This document shows positions 3,939-5,361 of a stretch of 5,361 nt of DNA, piece after piece. This DNA is from Candidatus Iainarchaeum sp. (GTDB lineage Archaea; Iainarchaeota; Iainarchaeia; Iainarchaeales; GW2011-AR10). The stretch's first letter is position 1; each line of letters begins with the position of its first letter. The translations under genes were made by a program, and so were the position numbers. A model generated the notes under the pieces. It was not told the DNA's origin. It saw only the letters and a list, made by a program, of their open reading frames with translations, and searched no databases. The stretch lies in assembly GCA_016186855.1 (NCBI GenBank), contig JACPKT010000159.1, positions 1-5,361 of the forward strand, written 5' to 3'.

Positions 3939-4566
3939 ATGCCAAAGTTTTCCAAAAAGCCAAAAAACATACCAAGGCCAAAAAAAGAAGAATTTCGCGG
4001 GCACAAATTCAAAAAATAATTAGTGAAAACCAAGGGCTTATTTGGGCTTTTGTAAAAAAAAACCAGTGGGTGAGAATGTTTGCTGATAAAGAAGACATCA
4101 GAGCCATTGGAAATTTTGTATTGATTAATTGCATTAGAATGTTTAGGCCTAAGCAGGGAAATTTTCAACTTATGTTTTCACTGTGCTTAAAAATCACTTT
4201 GCAAAACTTTCAACACGGGAAAGAAAGCAATGGGCACTTTCATTGGATTATTCCGGAGAAGAAGGCAAACCCACATTAGCTGATACTCTTCAAAGCACTC
4301 GGGAAACAACAAAACCAAGTGACCAAACAGTAACGCAAAAAATTTTGAGCGCACTTTCAAGAGTGCAAATCAGCAAAAAAAGAACAATAAATGAATTTGA
4401 AATTCAAGTCATCCGCGAGCTTTACGGCATAGGATTGGACAAGCCATTAGCAGAAAAAGAAATCGCGAGCCGGCACGGAATTGCAATAGGAAAAATCAGG
4501 TCTATTAACCGAATTGTTCTGCTGCAAATGAGGCAGCAGTTCCCACAGCTTAAAGACCTGTTTTAA
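3939..4566 (+). CDS. Sigma-70-like factor split over three frames (programmed -1 shifts or decaying gene)
   Basis: Joining three frames gives about 209 residues. From the ATG at 3939 a basic tail is read. A -1 shift in the A7 run (3980-3986) leads into RRISRAQIQ, then ENQGLIWAF and DKEDIRAIGNFVL, which resemble sigma region 2.1-2.2. A second -1 shift at 4156-4165 turns the FRPKQGN segment into FRPKQGNFSTYVF, matching the FDPxRGxxFSTYA block of region 2. Next come SLDYSGEEGKPTLADTL (the SLD-GEDG-TL-D-L pattern of region 3) and region 4. A GAGGA stands 11 bases before the ATG, inside the end of the regulator gene. No ATG, GTG or TTG opens the middle frame before 4064. A phage- or plasmid-derived pseudogene is the main alternative. 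Confidence 0.6.
3980..3986 (+). other. A7 run, candidate first -1 shift site in the sigma-like gene
   Basis: In the frame of the ATG at 3939 this is A AAA AAA, a canonical slippery heptamer. A -1 slip here passes into the region-2 frame (AGA AGA ATT) and avoids the stop at 4017-4019. Without a slip the product is a 26-residue basic peptide. A one-base loss in the run would give the same picture. Confidence 0.4.
4156..4165 (+). other. Overlapping -1 slippery heptamers inside sigma region 2
   Basis: In the region-2 frame the codons CAG GGA AAT TTT contain G GGA AAT (4156-4162) and A AAT TTT (4159-4165), both of the X XXY YYZ form. Slipping back one base at this point changes GNFQLMF into GNFSTYVF and restores the sigma motif. 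Unshifted translation ends at 4277-4279. I see no strong stem or pseudoknot in the 40 bases downstream. Confidence 0.5.
4183..4566 (+). CDS. Sigma-70 region 3/4-like open frame (C-terminal part of the split gene)
   Basis: This is the only long uninterrupted part of the sigma-like gene and could be translated alone from the GTG at 4183 as 127 residues. The N-terminal part has STRERKQWALSLDYSG and GKPTLADTL. The C-terminal part, FEIQVIRELYGIGLDKPLAE then KEIASRHGIAIGKIRSINR, follows the region 4.1/4.2 pattern (E-x-x-VI-x-x-x-YG, a loop, then a helix-turn-helix). Separate region-2 and region-4 polypeptides exist in Bacillus subtilis (RsoA and SigO), so a two-subunit reading is possible. The conserved FSTY block lies just upstream in the same frame, so a fused product fits better. 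The stop TAA overlaps the nmd3 stop on the other strand. Confidence 0.65.
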   Translation: MLKNHFAKLSTRERKQWALSLDYSGEEGKPTLADTLQSTRETTKPSDQTVTQKILSALSRVQISKKRTINEFEIQVIRELYGIGLDKPLAEKEIASRHGIAIGKIRSINRIVLLQMRQQFPQLKDLF

Positions 4567-5261
4567 AACCTGACACAGTAAGTGTAGCGGTACCTTCGAT
4601 TTCCAGTGTTTTTGTCGATTCCGTAAAGCTTTGTTGAAACTTGGGTTTTTTCCACAGAGTTTTTTTCGATTGCCCTAACAACTTTTTTTGCGCCACGATT
4701 CGAGCCGATTATAAGGTCAACCCCGTTTTTTTGCATAGCGGTTTTTACAATGCGCGCGAGCGGGTCTTTTTTTTCAAGCGCAAAAAAAATGCTTTGGACT
4801 TCCTTTATTTTGCTCTCCAGCTTGTCAAGCGAGTTTTTTGAAAAGCGAAGCTGGATTATTGCCTCAAAATAGTGGCCAAAAATGCGCTGGCAGTTCCCGC
4901 AACCGTTTTTTTTCAACCTAACCGAGATTTCTTTCTCCAAAACTATTTTTTCTTTTCCGATTTTTCCGGTTACAGTAACTTTTCCTGCAAAGCCTTTGTC
5001 GCCCGCAAGCAGTTCAATTTCTTTTTTTTCACTCTTTAGCTCTTTTGCCTTTATTTTTTTGTCCAAAAAATTTGCGAGGTTTTTTTCAGATAGCTCCACC
5101 CACTTCCCGCTAAGGTTGGCTTTTTTGCATCTTGGGCACTGTTCTATTTCAATTTCTTTTTGATAATCCAACAAGCCGTGCTTTTGGGAAAAACAATTAA
5201 CACAAAAGCCTTTAATAAATGGCCCGGTTTTGCTTCCACAGCGCGGGCAGAAGTCTTTCAC
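4563..5261 (-). CDS. nmd3: NMD3 family zinc-binding ribosome-associated protein
   Basis: A 232-residue homologue of the N-terminal part of NMD3, which in eukaryotes binds the 60S subunit and adapts it for nuclear export; the archaeal role is presumably in large-subunit assembly or quality control. Two zinc sites are visible: CPRC at residues 5-8 with CVNC at 20-23, and CPRC at 42-45 with CGNC at 121-124, followed by the family's GHYFEAIIQLR (129-139). It covers little more than the core NMD3 domain, shorter than many archaeal versions. It starts with GTG at 5261, supported by GGGGTGA seven bases before it. The GTG overlaps the TGA of an upstream frame by four bases, indicating an operon. Confidence 0.9.
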   Translation of the reverse strand: MKDFCPRCGSKTGPFIKGFCVNCFSQKHGLLDYQKEIEIEQCPRCKKANLSGKWVELSEKNLANFLDKKIKAKELKSEKKEIELLAGDKGFAGKVTVTGKIGKEKIVLEKEISVRLKKNGCGNCQRIFGHYFEAIIQLRFSKNSLDKLESKIKEVQSIFFALEKKDPLARIVKTAMQKNGVDLIIGSNRGAKKVVRAIEKNSVEKTQVSTKLYGIDKNTGNRRYRYTYCVRF

Positions 5262-5361
5262 CTTAATTTCACCCCAATTTCTGTTTCAAGGTAAAAAACA
5301 GGGCTTAAAACATGCTGGTAAGCTGATACAAGCACCGTAAAAAATCTTGAAAGAACAAACA
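5258..5361 (-). CDS. C-terminal end of an unidentified gene upstream of nmd3 (partial)
   Basis: From the window edge one minus-strand frame stays open for 33 codons and ends in a TGA that overlaps the nmd3 GTG as GTGA, a typical operon junction. The tail reads RFFTVLVSAYQHVLSPVF and then TEIGVKLR. I do not recognise the family. The other two frames close sooner (at about 5305 and 5287). The four-base overlap is the main reason for choosing this one. It also places the nmd3 ribosome binding site inside this gene. Confidence 0.5.
   Translation of the reverse strand, partial: FVLSRFFTVLVSAYQHVLSPVFYLETEIGVKLR
5269..5275 (-). promoter_or_regulatory. Shine-Dalgarno site for the nmd3 GTG start
   Basis: GGGGTGA on the minus strand stands seven bases before the GTG at 5261 and lies within the end of the upstream gene. 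It supports the unusual GTG start. Confidence 0.65.

Overview
The window looks archaeal. It carries an NMD3 homologue (known only from archaea and eukaryotes) and an archaeal-type HTH regulator. It has BRE/TATA-like promoters at leaderless spacing, and GGAGGTG-type ribosome binding sites before two other genes. The DNA is AT-rich with long A and T runs. The lineage cannot be fixed from 5.4 kb; a small AT-rich archaeon, possibly DPANN-like, is a guess.

Left end (1-2692): after the 3' end of a 2-amino-3-ketobutyrate CoA ligase-type gene comes an accessory region. Three near-identical direct copies of a 64-65 bp element (149-213, 848-912, 2503-2566) each fold into three back-to-back hairpins. 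They separate two modules, both on the minus strand: a DUF4258/DUF2283 toxin-antitoxin-like pair, and an AAA/DUF4143 ATPase. A second 47 bp repeat (926-972, 2463-2509) flanks the ATPase. The layout recalls a gene-cassette array with structured boundary sites, but no integrase or transposase is in the window.

Middle (2652-3931): a four-helix small membrane protein (minus, with a strong ribosome binding site and a terminator) is divergent from a COG1709-type HTH regulator. The spacer between them holds two interlocked inverted repeats.

Right part (3932-5361): directly behind the regulator lies what I read as a sigma-70-like factor, unexpected in an archaeon. Its region 2 and regions 3/4 are in different reading frames, joined exactly at two overlapping canonical -1 slippery heptamers (4156-4165). 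A further -1 shift at an A7 run (3980-3986) is needed to connect to the only good ATG. This is either programmed frameshifting or a gene in decay. Its stop codon overlaps that of the convergent nmd3 gene, which itself overlaps by GTGA the end of an unidentified upstream gene cut by the window edge.
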